Assembly: GCA_030655075.1 (NCBI GenBank)
Contig: JAURWE010000122.1
Coordinates: 62,001 to 126,000, forward strand
Reading direction: 5' to 3'
DNA: 64,000 nt
Source: Pararhizobium sp.
GTDB taxonomy: Bacteria > Pseudomonadota > Alphaproteobacteria > Rhizobiales > Rhizobiaceae
Shown here: positions 26,045-34,671 of the stretch, one piece after another
Layout of the letters: each line of letters begins with the position of its first letter
How positions within the stretch are numbered: position 1 is the stretch's first letter
Made by a program: the position numbers and the translations under genes
The notes under the pieces: generated by a model
What the model saw: the letters and a program-made list of their open reading frames with translations, nothing else
Told to the model about the DNA's origin: nothing
Databases searched by the model: none

Positions 26045-26935
26045 ATGAGTGCTGTCGAAACGAAAACCACAGCCGCCTCCGGCCTGTCGGAATTCTGGTA
26101 TTATTTCTCGCGCAACAAGGGCGCCGTCATCGGCCTCTTCGTCTTCCTGATCGTGCTCGTCGTTGCCGTTCTGGCGCCCATCGTCGCGCCGCACAGCCCG
26201 AGCGTTCAGGATCGCGACGTGCTGCTGCTGCCGCCCTTCTGGCAGGACAATGGCCGTTTCGCCTATTTCCTCGGAACCGACGCCGTCGGCCGCGATATCC
26301 TGTCCCGGCTCATATACGGCGCCCGCTTCTCGCTGTTCATCGGTCTGGTCGTCGTCAGCCTGTCGGTGGTCTCAGGCGTGCTTCTCGGCCTCATCGCCGG
26401 CTATTTCCGTGGCCGCATCGATACGGTCATCATGCGTCTGATGGACATCATTCTCGCCTTTCCGTCGCTGCTCTTGGCGCTGGTTCTGGTCGCCATTCTC
26501 GGCCCCGGCCTGCTCAACGCGATGATCGCCATATCCTTGGTCAACCAGCCGCATTTCGTCCGCCTTGCCCGCGCCTCTGTCATGACCGAGCGCACCAAGG
26601 AATATGTCATCGGCTCGCAGGTGGCCGGCGCCGGCACGCTGCGGCTGATGTTCCTGACCATCCTGCCCAATTGCCTGGCGCCGCTGATCGTGCAGGCGAC
26701 GCTGGCTTTCTCCGCCGCCATTCTCGATGCGGCCGCCCTCGGCTTTCTCGGCATGGGTGCTCAGCCGCCGACGCCCGAATGGGGCACCATGCTGGCCGAA
26801 GCCCGCGAGTTCATCCAGCGCGCCTGGTGGGTCGTCACCTTCCCCGGCCTTGCCATTCTCATCACCGTTCTCGCCATCAATCTGATGGGCGACGGCCTGC
26901 GCGATGCGCTCGATCCCAAGCTGAAGAGGTCCTGA
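26045..26935 (+). CDS. dppC: Dipeptide-type ABC transporter permease DppC
   Basis: Second permease, 296 residues. The N-terminal cytoplasmic tail and first helix (GAVIGLFVFLIVLVVAVLAP) are followed by the DppC signature FLGTDAVGRDILSRLIYGAR, further helices, and the EAA-loop RTKEYVIGSQVAGAGTLRLM. The C-terminus, NLMGDGLRDALDPKLKRS, is a family hallmark. ATG 26045 follows a GGAGGA ribosome site. Two bases separate it from dppD. Confidence 0.95.
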   Translation: MSAVETKTTAASGLSEFWYYFSRNKGAVIGLFVFLIVLVVAVLAPIVAPHSPSVQDRDVLLLPPFWQDNGRFAYFLGTDAVGRDILSRLIYGARFSLFIGLVVVSLSVVSGVLLGLIAGYFRGRIDTVIMRLMDIILAFPSLLLALVLVAILGPGLLNAMIAISLVNQPHFVRLARASVMTERTKEYVIGSQVAGAGTLRLMFLTILPNCLAPLIVQATLAFSAAILDAAALGFLGMGAQPPTPEWGTMLAEAREFIQRAWWVVTFPGLAILITVLAINLMGDGLRDALDPKLKRS

Positions 26936-26937
26936 TC

Positions 26938-27792
26938 ATGGCGCTCCTCGAAATCGAAAATCTGGTCGTCGAGTTTCAGACCGCGTCCGGTCCGTTCCGC
27001 GCCGTCGATGGTGTCTCGCTGAAGGTGCACGAGCGTGAGGTTCTGGCCATCGTCGGCGAATCCGGCTCCGGCAAGTCGGTCTCCATGCTCGCCGCCATGG
27101 GCCTTCTGCCCTGGACGGCGAAGGTGACGGCCGACAGGCTGACCTTCAACGGCATTGATCTCAGAACCCTGTCGGCCTCCGAGCGGCGCAAGATCGTCGG
27201 CAAGGACATTGCCATGATCTTCCAGGAGCCGGTGGCGAGCCTCAACCCGTGTTTCACCGTCGGCTTCCAGCTCGAAGAGGTGCTGCGCATCCACATGAAG
27301 CTCGACAAGGCGGCCCGCCGCAAGCGGGCGATCGAACTGTTCGAATCCGTCGGCATTCCAAATCCGGCCGAGCGTCTTGGCCATTATCCGCACCAGATGT
27401 CGGGCGGCCAGTGCCAGCGCGTCATGATCGCCATCGCGCTCGCCTGCAATCCAAAACTCCTGATCGCCGACGAACCGACCACGGCCCTCGATGTCACCAT
27501 CCAAAAACAGATCCTCGATCTCCTTATGAACCTGCAGGCGCAGCACGGCATGGGTCTGATCATGATCACCCACAACATGGGCGTCGTTGCCGAAACGGCC
27601 GATCGCGTCATCGTCCAGTACAAGGGCCGCAAGATCGAGGAGGCGGATGTGCTGTCGCTGTTCGAATCCCCCAAAACCGCCTACACGCGCGCGCTGCTCT
27701 CCGCCCTGCCGGACAATGCGACAGGCGACCGCCTGCCGACCATTTCGGAGCTTCTGAGCGACGAGCAGATCTTTGAGGGAGCCGTGCGATGA
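26938..27792 (+). CDS. dppD: Dipeptide-type ABC transporter ATPase DppD
   Basis: ATP-binding subunit of 284 residues. Walker A GESGSGKS (about residues 40-47), Q-loop FQEPVASLNP, signature MSGGQCQRVMIA, Walker B LLIADEPTTALDV and the H-loop His in MITHNMGVV are all intact. The usual second Cys-containing iron-sulfur-like C-terminal extension of DppD is short here. Start at 26938, two bases after the dppC stop; the end overlaps dppF as ATGA. Confidence 0.94.
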   Translation: MALLEIENLVVEFQTASGPFRAVDGVSLKVHEREVLAIVGESGSGKSVSMLAAMGLLPWTAKVTADRLTFNGIDLRTLSASERRKIVGKDIAMIFQEPVASLNPCFTVGFQLEEVLRIHMKLDKAARRKRAIELFESVGIPNPAERLGHYPHQMSGGQCQRVMIAIALACNPKLLIADEPTTALDVTIQKQILDLLMNLQAQHGMGLIMITHNMGVVAETADRVIVQYKGRKIEEADVLSLFESPKTAYTRALLSALPDNATGDRLPTISELLSDEQIFEGAVR

Positions 27793-28616
27793 CCACCGTT
27801 CTCGAAGCACGCAACATCGTGCGCGACTACCACATGTCCGGCGGCCTGTTCCGCAAGGACAAGACCGTGCATGCGGTCAAGGATGTCAGCTTCACCGTCG
27901 AGCAGGGTAAGACGCTGGCGATCGTCGGCGAAAGCGGTTGCGGCAAGTCGACGCTCGGCCGCATCATCACCCTGATCGATCCGGCCACCGCTGGCGACAT
28001 CCTGATCGACGGCAACAAGGTCGATATCGCCAAGGATGGATTGACGCCCGACATGCGCCAGAAGGTGCAGATCGTCTTCCAGAACCCATATGGCTCGCTG
28101 AACCCGCGCCGCAAAATCGGTGAAATCCTCACCGAGCCGCTGGTCATCAACACGAAAATGCCCGCCGACGAACGCAAGGGCCGGGCTCTGGCCATGCTGA
28201 AAAAGGTGGGGCTGGAAGAAAAACACTACAGCCGCTACCCGCACATGTTTTCTGGCGGCCAGCGCCAGCGCATCGCCATTGCCCGCACGCTGATGCTCAA
28301 TCCGCGGCTTCTGGTGCTGGACGAGCCGGTCTCGGCGCTCGACCTGTCGGTGCAGGCGCAGGTGCTCAATCTCTTGGCCGACCTGCAGGACGAGTTCCAG
28401 CTGACCTACGTCTTCATCAGCCACGATCTCTCGGTCGTGCGCTACATCGCCGACGACGTGATGGTGATGTATTTCGGTGAGGCGGTGGAGTATGGCGCCC
28501 GTGAAGAGGTCTTCGCCGATCCCAAGCACAGCTACACAAAGACCCTGTTTGCCGCCACACCGCGCGCCGATGTTGCCAGCATCAAGGCACGGCTCGCCCG
28601 CAAGGCTGCAGCATGA
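27789..28616 (+). CDS. dppF: Dipeptide-type ABC transporter ATPase DppF
   Basis: Second ATP-binding subunit, 275 residues. Walker A GESGCGKST, Q-loop FQNPYGSLNPRRK, signature FSGGQRQRIAIA, Walker B LLVLDEPVSALDLS and H-loop FISHDLSVV are all present. The N-terminal stretch GGLFRKDKTVHAVKDVSF is typical of DppF/OppF. Translationally coupled to dppD by a 4-base overlap and the last transporter gene of the operon. Confidence 0.94.
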   Translation: MTTVLEARNIVRDYHMSGGLFRKDKTVHAVKDVSFTVEQGKTLAIVGESGCGKSTLGRIITLIDPATAGDILIDGNKVDIAKDGLTPDMRQKVQIVFQNPYGSLNPRRKIGEILTEPLVINTKMPADERKGRALAMLKKVGLEEKHYSRYPHMFSGGQRQRIAIARTLMLNPRLLVLDEPVSALDLSVQAQVLNLLADLQDEFQLTYVFISHDLSVVRYIADDVMVMYFGEAVEYGAREEVFADPKHSYTKTLFAATPRADVASIKARLARKAAA

Positions 28617-28770
28617 ACCGGCGCTGTTGGCGCTGCTCTAGGTTGGACTCGCTCCGGCGATGGTGTAGACGTGCCGCGCCACCTTAAAATCCATTGCCCC
28701 CGGGGTGGCGGGCAGCCGATCGCCGCAGGGCAAAGCATTTCGCCCGAGAAACATGTCAGGAATTTGAAAA

Positions 28771-29118
28771 ATGGATATCAAGCGTTTTGAAACCGGCCCG
28801 CGCATGAGCCAGGCCGTCACCCATAATGGCACGGTCTATCTCGCAGGCCAGGTGGGCGAAGCTGGCTCCGACGTCACCGAGCAGACGAAGCAGGCGCTCG
28901 CTTCCGTCGACAAGCTTCTGGCCGATGCCGGCTCCGACAAGACCCGTATCCTGTCCGCCACGATCTGGCTGGCCGACATGGCCGATTTCCCGAAGATGAA
29001 TGCCGTCTGGGATGCCTGGGCGCCGCAGGGCCACACTCCCGCGCGCGCCACCGGCGAAGCCAAGCTTGCCACGAAGGATTATCTGGTCGAAGTCATCGTT
29101 ATCGCCGCTCAGGCATAA
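28771..29118 (+). CDS. RidA/YjgF family enamine/imine deaminase
   Basis: Cytosolic protein of 115 residues in the RidA superfamily, which hydrolyses reactive enamine/imine intermediates released by PLP enzymes. Family features are VYLAGQVGEAGSDVTEQT, the helix SVDKLLADAGSDKTRILSAT and the substrate-binding Arg in GHTPARATGEAKLA. The sequence is closer to the wider RidA subfamilies than to E. coli RidA itself. It follows dppF after 154 bases, so co-transcription is possible but not certain. A hairpin with a T run follows. Confidence 0.88.
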   Translation: MDIKRFETGPRMSQAVTHNGTVYLAGQVGEAGSDVTEQTKQALASVDKLLADAGSDKTRILSATIWLADMADFPKMNAVWDAWAPQGHTPARATGEAKLATKDYLVEVIVIAAQA

Positions 29119-29129
29119 CCATTCGATAT

Positions 29130-29158
29130 CCGGCGTCCGTCAAACGGCCGCCGGTTTT
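29130..29158 (+). terminator. Probable terminator of the RidA gene
   Basis: CCGGCGTCCGT and ACGGCCGCCGG can form a nearly perfect stem over a CAA loop, followed by TTTT. It lies between the convergent RidA and DUF995-like genes. Confidence 0.55.
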
Positions 29159-29165
29159 CGCAAGG

Positions 29166-29549
29166 TCAATTGCCGATCCGTGCAACGCCGCTCTCGCCAT
29201 TGTCGCGGACCCATTTGACCTTGTCCGGTCCCGCCGTGGTCAGCTCGAAGCACATCGGGGCGCCCTTGTACCAGACCTTGAACTGCTGGCAGAGCTTGTT
29301 GGATTCAATCCACCATTTGCCCGTATCGTTCGGCTGTATGAACTTGCCTAGACCGACCGCTTTGCCATCGCCGTCCACTTGGCCGGACGCGCGATAGTTC
29401 AGCGGAAATTCGCCACCCATCGGCGCCGCCAGATAGATCGTGCGGCCAACGATATCCTGTCGGATGGCGGTTTCATCGAGCGTTTCGGCGCTGGCGGCAC
29501 CGATGCCGCCGAGCAGTGCGCCTATACATGTCACAACAAGCAATTTCAT
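29166..29549 (-). CDS. DUF995-like small secreted protein
   Basis: A 127-residue protein with a signal peptide (MKLLVVTCIGALLGGIGAASA). The mature domain begins ETLDETAIRQDIVGRTIYL and contains SGQVDGDGKAVGLGKF, DTGKWWIESNKLCQQFKVWY and CFELT. Two cysteines could form a disulfide. The pattern, a variable N-term and a G-x-W-x-x-x-x-x-L-C-x-x-F core, is what I associate with the DUF995 family of rhizobial periplasmic proteins; its role is unknown. ATG 29549 has GGAG 6 bases upstream and is preferred over ATG 29561. Confidence 0.7.
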   Translation of the reverse strand: MKLLVVTCIGALLGGIGAASAETLDETAIRQDIVGRTIYLAAPMGGEFPLNYRASGQVDGDGKAVGLGKFIQPNDTGKWWIESNKLCQQFKVWYKGAPMCFELTTAGPDKVKWVRDNGESGVARIGN

Positions 29550-29780
29550 GCCGATCTCCATTATTTCCGCTTTTGCTGGTACGTCTGTGATAGTCTGCAG
29601 ATCACCGGCCTGATGCTGCCGTTGAATTTTCTTTCCGAAATTGATCCGGATCGTTGGTTTAGTTTTTGTCCGCGTGGAACAAAAACGTGATTTCGGCATT
29701 TTGGTTTCAGACTTGCGACAATTTATTTCTGTCGCAGGAAACCCTTACATTGCTAGCCAGCCTTTCGAGAGGATCGTATC

Positions 29781-29951
29781 ATGCTCTACTGGATTCCCAG
29801 ATTGTTCGCCGCTGTCGCCGCTGCTCTCGTCATTGGTCTTGGCATTTTGCCAGCGACTGCCGACGGTCTGGCCAATACAATGCTGGTGGTTCTTCTTGGC
29901 CTCGGCCTCTTTTCTCTTACCGTCCACATTTTCCCGCCCGAGAAGTTCTGA
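29781..29951 (+). CDS. Small two-helix membrane protein (56 aa)
   Basis: Short gene of 56 codons with a ribosome site (GAGAGGATC) before ATG 29781. The product has two hydrophobic segments (FAAVAAALVIGLGILP and MLVVLLGLGLFSLTVHIF) separated by ATADGLANT, and ends in Pro-Glu-Lys-Phe. It resembles the many stress-related small hydrophobic proteins of rhizobia but no family is recognised. A weak EcfG-like promoter (GGAAC at 29676-29680, 16 bases, CATT) lies about 80 bases upstream. Confidence 0.5.
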   Translation: MLYWIPRLFAAVAAALVIGLGILPATADGLANTMLVVLLGLGLFSLTVHIFPPEKF

Positions 29952-30103
29952 TCCCCCCACCGATTGTCAAAAATTGGGTCTTGCCAATCCGTGCCGAAAA
30001 CCCATGATGCATGTTGTTTATGTCTGACGGATGATCGTTTGTCCGGCGGTTGATGCGGGGTCGAGACCACGTCCTGATACCGGAATGACGTGCGATTGGG
30101 GGC

Positions 30104-31633
30104 GTGGAGATTGATGGTCGGCCGCGCGTTGAGACGGCGATGAAGCAGGCGCAGGTGGTTTTCCTGCGGTTCGTGCCTGCGACGCTTGCCTTCGGGGCAT
30201 TTGTGCTGCTGGCAATCGTTCTGGCAGCGCTTTATTTCACCGGTGTTACCCGCGAACAATCCGAACGCGCGCTGAGTTCCGCGCAGTTGAACGCGCGTGT
30301 CGTGGCGCTTTTCAGCACGCTTCAGGATGCCGAAACCGGTCAGCGCGGTTTTGTGCTGACCCAGGAAGAGGTCTACCTGCGGCCTTACAATCAGGCCAAT
30401 GAGACAATCCTCACCCAGTTCGCCGCCTTGCGACCACAACTGACGGGCATCGGCGTGCCTGAGGATCTTCTGCAACGGCTCTCGGATCTGCTGGCGACCA
30501 AACTTCAGGAACTGAGCAGCACGATCGAGCTTGTCCGGCAGGACAAAGCCGGTGAAGCGCTCGCGGTCATCCGCACCGATCAGGGCCGGCAGGCAATGGG
30601 CAATATCCGCGCCGTCATCCGCTCGATTGACGAGCAGTCGGCATCCTATGCGGCCGCCCAGATCGCAGCGCTCAAACACGCTACCTTGCTCCTGACAATC
30701 ACCATTCTCATCGGCGCCGTTCTGCTGGTCGTTCTTGTCGGAGGCGCCATGGCTGTGGTCATGGATCATTCCAAGGAGCTTGAGACCGCCCGCAAGGAGC
30801 TCGAGCGCGCCAACGCGACGCTGGAAATCAAGGTCGGGGAACGCACCGAACATCTGGAGCGGGCCAACCGCGAACTGCAGAACTACGCCTATATCGTCAG
30901 CCACGATCTGCGCGCACCCCTGGTCAACATCATGGGGTTCACCGAGGAACTGGAGCGGGCTTCGGCCGTCTTCGGAACCTACCTCAGCAACAATGCTGCT
31001 GCGATGGACGAGCCCTCAGCCCGGCCGGTCAAGCTGGCCATCGAGGAAGACGTGCCCGAGGCACTGCGCTTCATCCGCAGTTCCATCCAGCGCATGGACA
31101 GCCTCATCAACGAAATCCTCAGGCTGGCAAGAGCCGGCAGCCGCGAAATGCGGCCCGAGGCGATCAGCATGCGCGACCTGATCGAGACAACGACACAGAG
31201 CCTGCAGCACCGGCTTGAACAATCGGGTGCGCGCATCACAATATCGCGGGATCTTCCGGCCATCGTTTCGGACCGGCTTGCTTTGCAGCAGATTTTCGGC
31301 AACCTGCTCGACAATGCCGTGAAGTACCTCGACCCCGCCAGACCGGGCCTCATCGAGGTGGAGGGCACGGTGTCGGGGACGGATGCCGAATTCTACGTGA
31401 CGGACAATGGCCGCGGCATCGCCGGCCAGGACATGGAGCGTGTGTTCGAGCTGTTCCGCCGCGCCGGGGCCCAGGACCGGCCGGGAGAGGGGATCGGGCT
31501 GGCGCATGTGCGGGCGCTCGTGCGGCGTCTTGGTGGAGACGTGACGCTGTCGTCCGTTCTTGGCCAGGGGACGACGTTCATCGTAAAACTGCCGGCCGAT
31601 CTGCGGTTTCTGAAGAGGAGGATAGGCGAATGA
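30104..31633 (+). CDS. CHASE3-domain sensor histidine kinase
   Basis: Membrane sensor kinase of about 509 residues. One N-terminal helix (LAFGAFVLLAIVLAALYF) precedes a CHASE3 sensory domain (about 45-185; LQDAETGQRGFVLTQEEVYL) and a second helix (ATLLLTITILIGAVLLVVLV). A coiled-coil follows, then a HisKA domain with His267 in YIVSHDLRAPLVNIMGF, an N-box NLLDNAVKYL, DNGRGIAG and GEGIGLAHV. The start is uncertain: GTG 30104 or ATG 30140. The stop overlaps the next receiver gene as ATGA. This CHASE3 kinase with a small receiver resembles the Cph1/Rcp1-type pairing. Confidence 0.88.
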   Translation: MEIDGRPRVETAMKQAQVVFLRFVPATLAFGAFVLLAIVLAALYFTGVTREQSERALSSAQLNARVVALFSTLQDAETGQRGFVLTQEEVYLRPYNQANETILTQFAALRPQLTGIGVPEDLLQRLSDLLATKLQELSSTIELVRQDKAGEALAVIRTDQGRQAMGNIRAVIRSIDEQSASYAAAQIAALKHATLLLTITILIGAVLLVVLVGGAMAVVMDHSKELETARKELERANATLEIKVGERTEHLERANRELQNYAYIVSHDLRAPLVNIMGFTEELERASAVFGTYLSNNAAAMDEPSARPVKLAIEEDVPEALRFIRSSIQRMDSLINEILRLARAGSREMRPEAISMRDLIETTTQSLQHRLEQSGARITISRDLPAIVSDRLALQQIFGNLLDNAVKYLDPARPGLIEVEGTVSGTDAEFYVTDNGRGIAGQDMERVFELFRRAGAQDRPGEGIGLAHVRALVRRLGGDVTLSSVLGQGTTFIVKLPADLRFLKRRIGE

Positions 31634-32073
31634 CCGATGCGCAACCGGTGACCATCCTGATGGTCGAGGATGATGAGGGCCATGCGCGGCTGATCGAGAA
31701 GAACATCCGCCGCGCGGGTGTCAACAATGAGATCGTTGCCTTCGTCAACGGCACCGATGTCCTGCAGTATCTGCTGGGTGACGATGGCTCTGGCGAGCAG
31801 AGCAGCGGCAAGCACTATCTCATTCTGCTCGATCTCAATCTTCCGGACATGACCGGCCTCGATATCCTGACCAAACTAAAGCGCAATGTGCACACCCAGC
31901 GCATCATGGTCATCGTTCTGACGACGACGGACGATCCGCGCGAAATCAATCGCAGCTTCGATCTCGGCGCAAATGTCTATGTCACCAAGCCGATGCAATA
32001 CGACAAGTTCGTCAATGCGATCCAGCAGCTGGGTCTGTTTCTCTCGGTCATGACCGTTCCGGAGACCAGATAG
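31630..32073 (+). CDS. Rcp1-type single-domain response regulator
   Basis: A 147-residue receiver without output domain. The acidic residues Glu13-Asp15 (MVEDDEGHA), phospho-acceptor Asp68 (ILLDLNLPD), Thr98-100 and Lys120 (YVTKPMQYDKF) are all present, and the long alpha-4/beta-5 region is typical of the Rcp1 group that partners phytochrome-like kinases. Translationally coupled to the CHASE3 kinase and only 2 bases before the next kinase gene, so the three genes form one phosphorelay operon. Confidence 0.9.
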   Translation: MTDAQPVTILMVEDDEGHARLIEKNIRRAGVNNEIVAFVNGTDVLQYLLGDDGSGEQSSGKHYLILLDLNLPDMTGLDILTKLKRNVHTQRIMVIVLTTTDDPREINRSFDLGANVYVTKPMQYDKFVNAIQQLGLFLSVMTVPETR

Positions 32074-32075
32074 CC

Positions 32076-33131
32076 ATGTTACCCGATCCCGGCGGCGCGC
32101 CGTTTCGTATCCTCTATATCGATGATGACGAGGCCCTCTGCGTTCTCCTGCGCAAGAACCTGCAGCGGGAGGGCTATGCGGTTGAAACGGCCCTGAGCGG
32201 GCAGGAGGGCTTGGACAGGCTCGCGCGCGGCGGTATCGATGTCGTGGCGCTCGATCATTATCTGGTCGGCGAGACGGGGCTGGACATCCTGCCGAAGATC
32301 GCAGGCGCGGCTGAACATGTGCCGGTCGTCTATGTCACCGGCTCGGGAGACACAAGTGTCGCCGTCGAGGCGCTGAAGCGCGGGGCCGACGACTATGTGA
32401 CAAAATCGATCTCGTCGGACTTTTTCGAACTGTTGATTGCCGCACTGAAACAGGCGGTCGAGCGGGCGCATTACCGGCGCGAGGCGGCGGCCCAGCAGGA
32501 ACTGATCCGCCAGGAGCGCGACCGCGCCGAACTGCTGCTGTCGGAAGTCAACCACCGGGTCGGCAACAGCCTCGGGCTTGCGGCAGCGCTGGTTCGCATG
32601 CAGGCATCGCTGATGACCGATCAGGCTGCCATCGACGCACTGCAGGAAACGCAGGTGCGGATCAACGCCATCGGCAGCGTGCATCGCCGCCTTTATACGA
32701 ACCAGCAGGTCGGGACGGTCGATCTCAGCGATTATCTCGGAAATCTTGTCGCAGAACTTCAGTCATCGATGCGCGACGAGCACCGGCCTCATGAGGTCAA
32801 GCTGGAGACTGATCCGATTGTCATGAAGACCGACAAGGCCATCGCGCTGGGGCTGATCATCAGCGAACTCGTCACCAACGCCTTCAAATATGCCTATCCG
32901 AAAGGACAGGCAGGTTTCATTCGCGTCGGTGTCAAAGCCCATGAGGAGGGCATTGTCATCGCCCATGTCGAAGATGATGGATTTGGCTTTGATTCCGCAG
33001 CCCCCGCGAAAGGAACCGGTCTCGGCACGAAGATCCTGGCGGCCATGGCCACCAGCATAAAATCAGAAATCCGCTACGATCCGGCTTACCATCCGGGTAC
33101 ACGGGTCATGCTGGTCGTCCCGGAAAACTGA
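32076..33131 (+). CDS. Receiver-HisKA_2 hybrid histidine kinase
   Basis: Cytoplasmic protein of 351 residues. The N-terminal receiver domain (acidic Asp16-18, phospho-acceptor Asp60 in VALDHYLVG, Lys110 in YVTKSIS) is joined through a helix to a HisKA_2-type kinase with His160 in SEVNHRVGNSLGLAAAL. The ATPase motifs are ELVTNAFKYAYP, VEDDGFGFD and GTGLGTKIL. HisKA_2/HWE kinases are the class that phosphorylates PhyR in the alphaproteobacterial general stress response, and phyR lies 1.5 kb downstream. A role upstream of PhyR is therefore attractive but unproven. Third gene of the phosphorelay operon. Confidence 0.88.
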   Translation: MLPDPGGAPFRILYIDDDEALCVLLRKNLQREGYAVETALSGQEGLDRLARGGIDVVALDHYLVGETGLDILPKIAGAAEHVPVVYVTGSGDTSVAVEALKRGADDYVTKSISSDFFELLIAALKQAVERAHYRREAAAQQELIRQERDRAELLLSEVNHRVGNSLGLAAALVRMQASLMTDQAAIDALQETQVRINAIGSVHRRLYTNQQVGTVDLSDYLGNLVAELQSSMRDEHRPHEVKLETDPIVMKTDKAIALGLIISELVTNAFKYAYPKGQAGFIRVGVKAHEEGIVIAHVEDDGFGFDSAAPAKGTGLGTKILAAMATSIKSEIRYDPAYHPGTRVMLVVPEN

Positions 33132-33136
33132 CGGCA

Positions 33137-33373
33137 TCAGCCGTGCTTCTCGACGGACCTGATGGCCTTCTTGATATCGTTGTGTTCGGACTTCTCGCCC
33201 GGTTCCGGCAGCATGCCCTCATCAGCCGACACATCGAGTGCTTTCTGGTCGTTCTCCCAAGCGTCGAGAATCTTCTTCTTCTCATTATCCGATAGCCGCG
33301 TGTCCGCAGCGACATCGGCGGGTGTCTTGAAGTATTCACTCGGGCTTGAGATTAAATCCTTGACGGAAGGCAT
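33137..33373 (-). CDS. Small conserved hydrophilic protein (78 aa)
   Basis: Soluble, charged protein of 78 residues with a central helix LSDNEKKKILDAWENDQKA and a conserved-looking tail, GEKSEHNDIKKAIRSVEKHG. The pattern is familiar from hypothetical proteins of Rhizobiales, but no function is known to me. AAAGGAAC precedes ATG 33373. It converges on the hybrid kinase gene with a 5-base gap and is divergent from the AI-2E-type transporter. A weak EcfG-like promoter lies upstream. Confidence 0.7.
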   Translation of the reverse strand: MPSVKDLISSPSEYFKTPADVAADTRLSDNEKKKILDAWENDQKALDVSADEGMLPEPGEKSEHNDIKKAIRSVEKHG

Positions 33374-33417
33374 GGCGGTTCCTTTGATCGTTGGCGGGCT
33401 TTATCAGCTTTTCATCA

Positions 33418-33442
33418 AATGTTTGAACGCTCGTTTGGTTCC
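33418..33442 (-). promoter_or_regulatory. Weak EcfG-type promoter candidate (minus strand)
   Basis: On the minus strand GGAAC (33442-33438), 16 bases, CATT (33421-33418): one mismatch to GGAAC-N16/17-CGTT. It would start transcription about 38 bases before the 78-residue protein gene. Confidence 0.3.
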
Positions 33443-33453
33443 GCCGTGGCAGT

Positions 33454-33478
33454 GGAACCTTTTCAGGTTCGAACTGTT
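33454..33478 (+). promoter_or_regulatory. Weak EcfG-type promoter candidate (plus strand)
   Basis: GGAAC (33454-33458), 16 bases, TGTT (33475-33478): the conserved GTT core is kept with one mismatch in the first base. It would give a leader of about 20-25 bases for the transporter gene at 33508. Confidence 0.4.
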
Positions 33479-33507
33479 CTAGCGGGTTATCAATTGGAGA
33501 CGTGCGA

Positions 33508-34650
33508 ATGGGTGGTGCGAAGCCGGGGAACACGGGCTCCAGGGAATCCAGAAAAAATGCAATCAAGAACGCTCTGGTCGATACGGCCGAAGTGAGCGAA
33601 GCGCTGCCCGCCGCCCAGAAGGATGCGCTCGACATTGCCGTCGCCTGGTCGATCATCGGCCTGTTCATCATCATCGGTTCGGCTGCCATCCACATGCTGG
33701 CAACTGTCCTGATGCCCATCACCCTGGCCATCGTCGTCGGTATCGTGCTTGGCCACGCGGCCGATCAGCTCGGCCGGTTCGGCGTGCCGCCGGTGGCCGG
33801 TGGTCTGATCCTCGGGCTCGTCTTCGTCATCAGCCTTTTCCTCCTCATCAACGCCGTCGTCGAGCCCATGACAAGTCTCGCTGGTGACGCGCCGGCCATG
33901 CTGCAGCGAACGCTCGAGAGGCTGCAGCCGATGCTGGAGCGGTTCGAATGGCTGAAAATGGCGGGTCTTGCCTCGGCAGACGGCAAGGCCGTCGCCGAAG
34001 CGGCAATGCAAAATGCGGGTCCCGTTCTTGGCATGGTGGCGGGGGGACTGACCCCGGCGCTCGTACAGGCGCTGATTTTCATGGCGGCTCTCGGGCTTTT
34101 CCTGCTGGGACGCGCCAATCTGCGCCGGGCACTGATCATGGTGTTTCAAACCCGCGAAGACCGGCTCTCGGTCATTCGCATCATCAACGCCATCGAAAGC
34201 GCGCTCGGGTTCTATTTCTCGACCGCCAGTCTGATTTATCTCGTCCTTGGCACCATCACCGGGCTCATTGCCTATTTCGGCGGTCTGCAGATGGCAGCAC
34301 TCTGGGGCCTGTTCGCCTTCGTCTCCAGCTTCATTCCGTTTCTCGGCGTCGCCCTGATGACACTGGCCCTGGCCACGGCTGGCCTGCTGACACACGACGG
34401 CATCTTCGCCGCGCTGGCGCCCGCCTTCCTGTTCTTCATGCTGCATCTGGTCATGGAAAATCTGGTGACGCCATCGATCATGGGCCGGCGGCTTGAGATC
34501 AACCCTTTCGTCATCTTCATCGCCATTATTTTCTGGACATGGATGTGGGGTGCCGTCGGCGCCATGCTGGCGCTGCCGCTCTGCCTGATCGCCATGACGA
34601 TTTTCGATGAGTTGATGGTGGAAGAAGAGGTGCGCCGGCTTCCCGGCTAG
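33508..34650 (+). CDS. AI-2E/PerM family membrane transporter
   Basis: Multi-pass membrane protein of 380 residues, family-typical length. Helices are evident at SIIGLFIIIGSAAIHMLATV, LILGLVFVISLFLLINAVVE, ALIFMAALGLFLLG and IFIAIIFWTWMWGAVGAMLA. The conserved family pattern LWGLFAFVSSFIPFLGVALM (PN/PF-type helix ending in Pro-Phe-Leu-Gly) and GRRLEINPFVIFIAI is present. Members export varied solutes or act in Na+/H+ exchange; the AI-2 link is specific to a few. The N-terminal 40 residues are hydrophilic. ATG 33508 has TTGGAGA 7 bases upstream. It may belong to the general stress regulon if the upstream promoter candidate is real. Confidence 0.85.
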   Translation: MGGAKPGNTGSRESRKNAIKNALVDTAEVSEALPAAQKDALDIAVAWSIIGLFIIIGSAAIHMLATVLMPITLAIVVGIVLGHAADQLGRFGVPPVAGGLILGLVFVISLFLLINAVVEPMTSLAGDAPAMLQRTLERLQPMLERFEWLKMAGLASADGKAVAEAAMQNAGPVLGMVAGGLTPALVQALIFMAALGLFLLGRANLRRALIMVFQTREDRLSVIRIINAIESALGFYFSTASLIYLVLGTITGLIAYFGGLQMAALWGLFAFVSSFIPFLGVALMTLALATAGLLTHDGIFAALAPAFLFFMLHLVMENLVTPSIMGRRLEINPFVIFIAIIFWTWMWGAVGAMLALPLCLIAMTIFDELMVEEEVRRLPG

Positions 34651-34671
34651 CGCACCTGTAAAGGCCTGATC

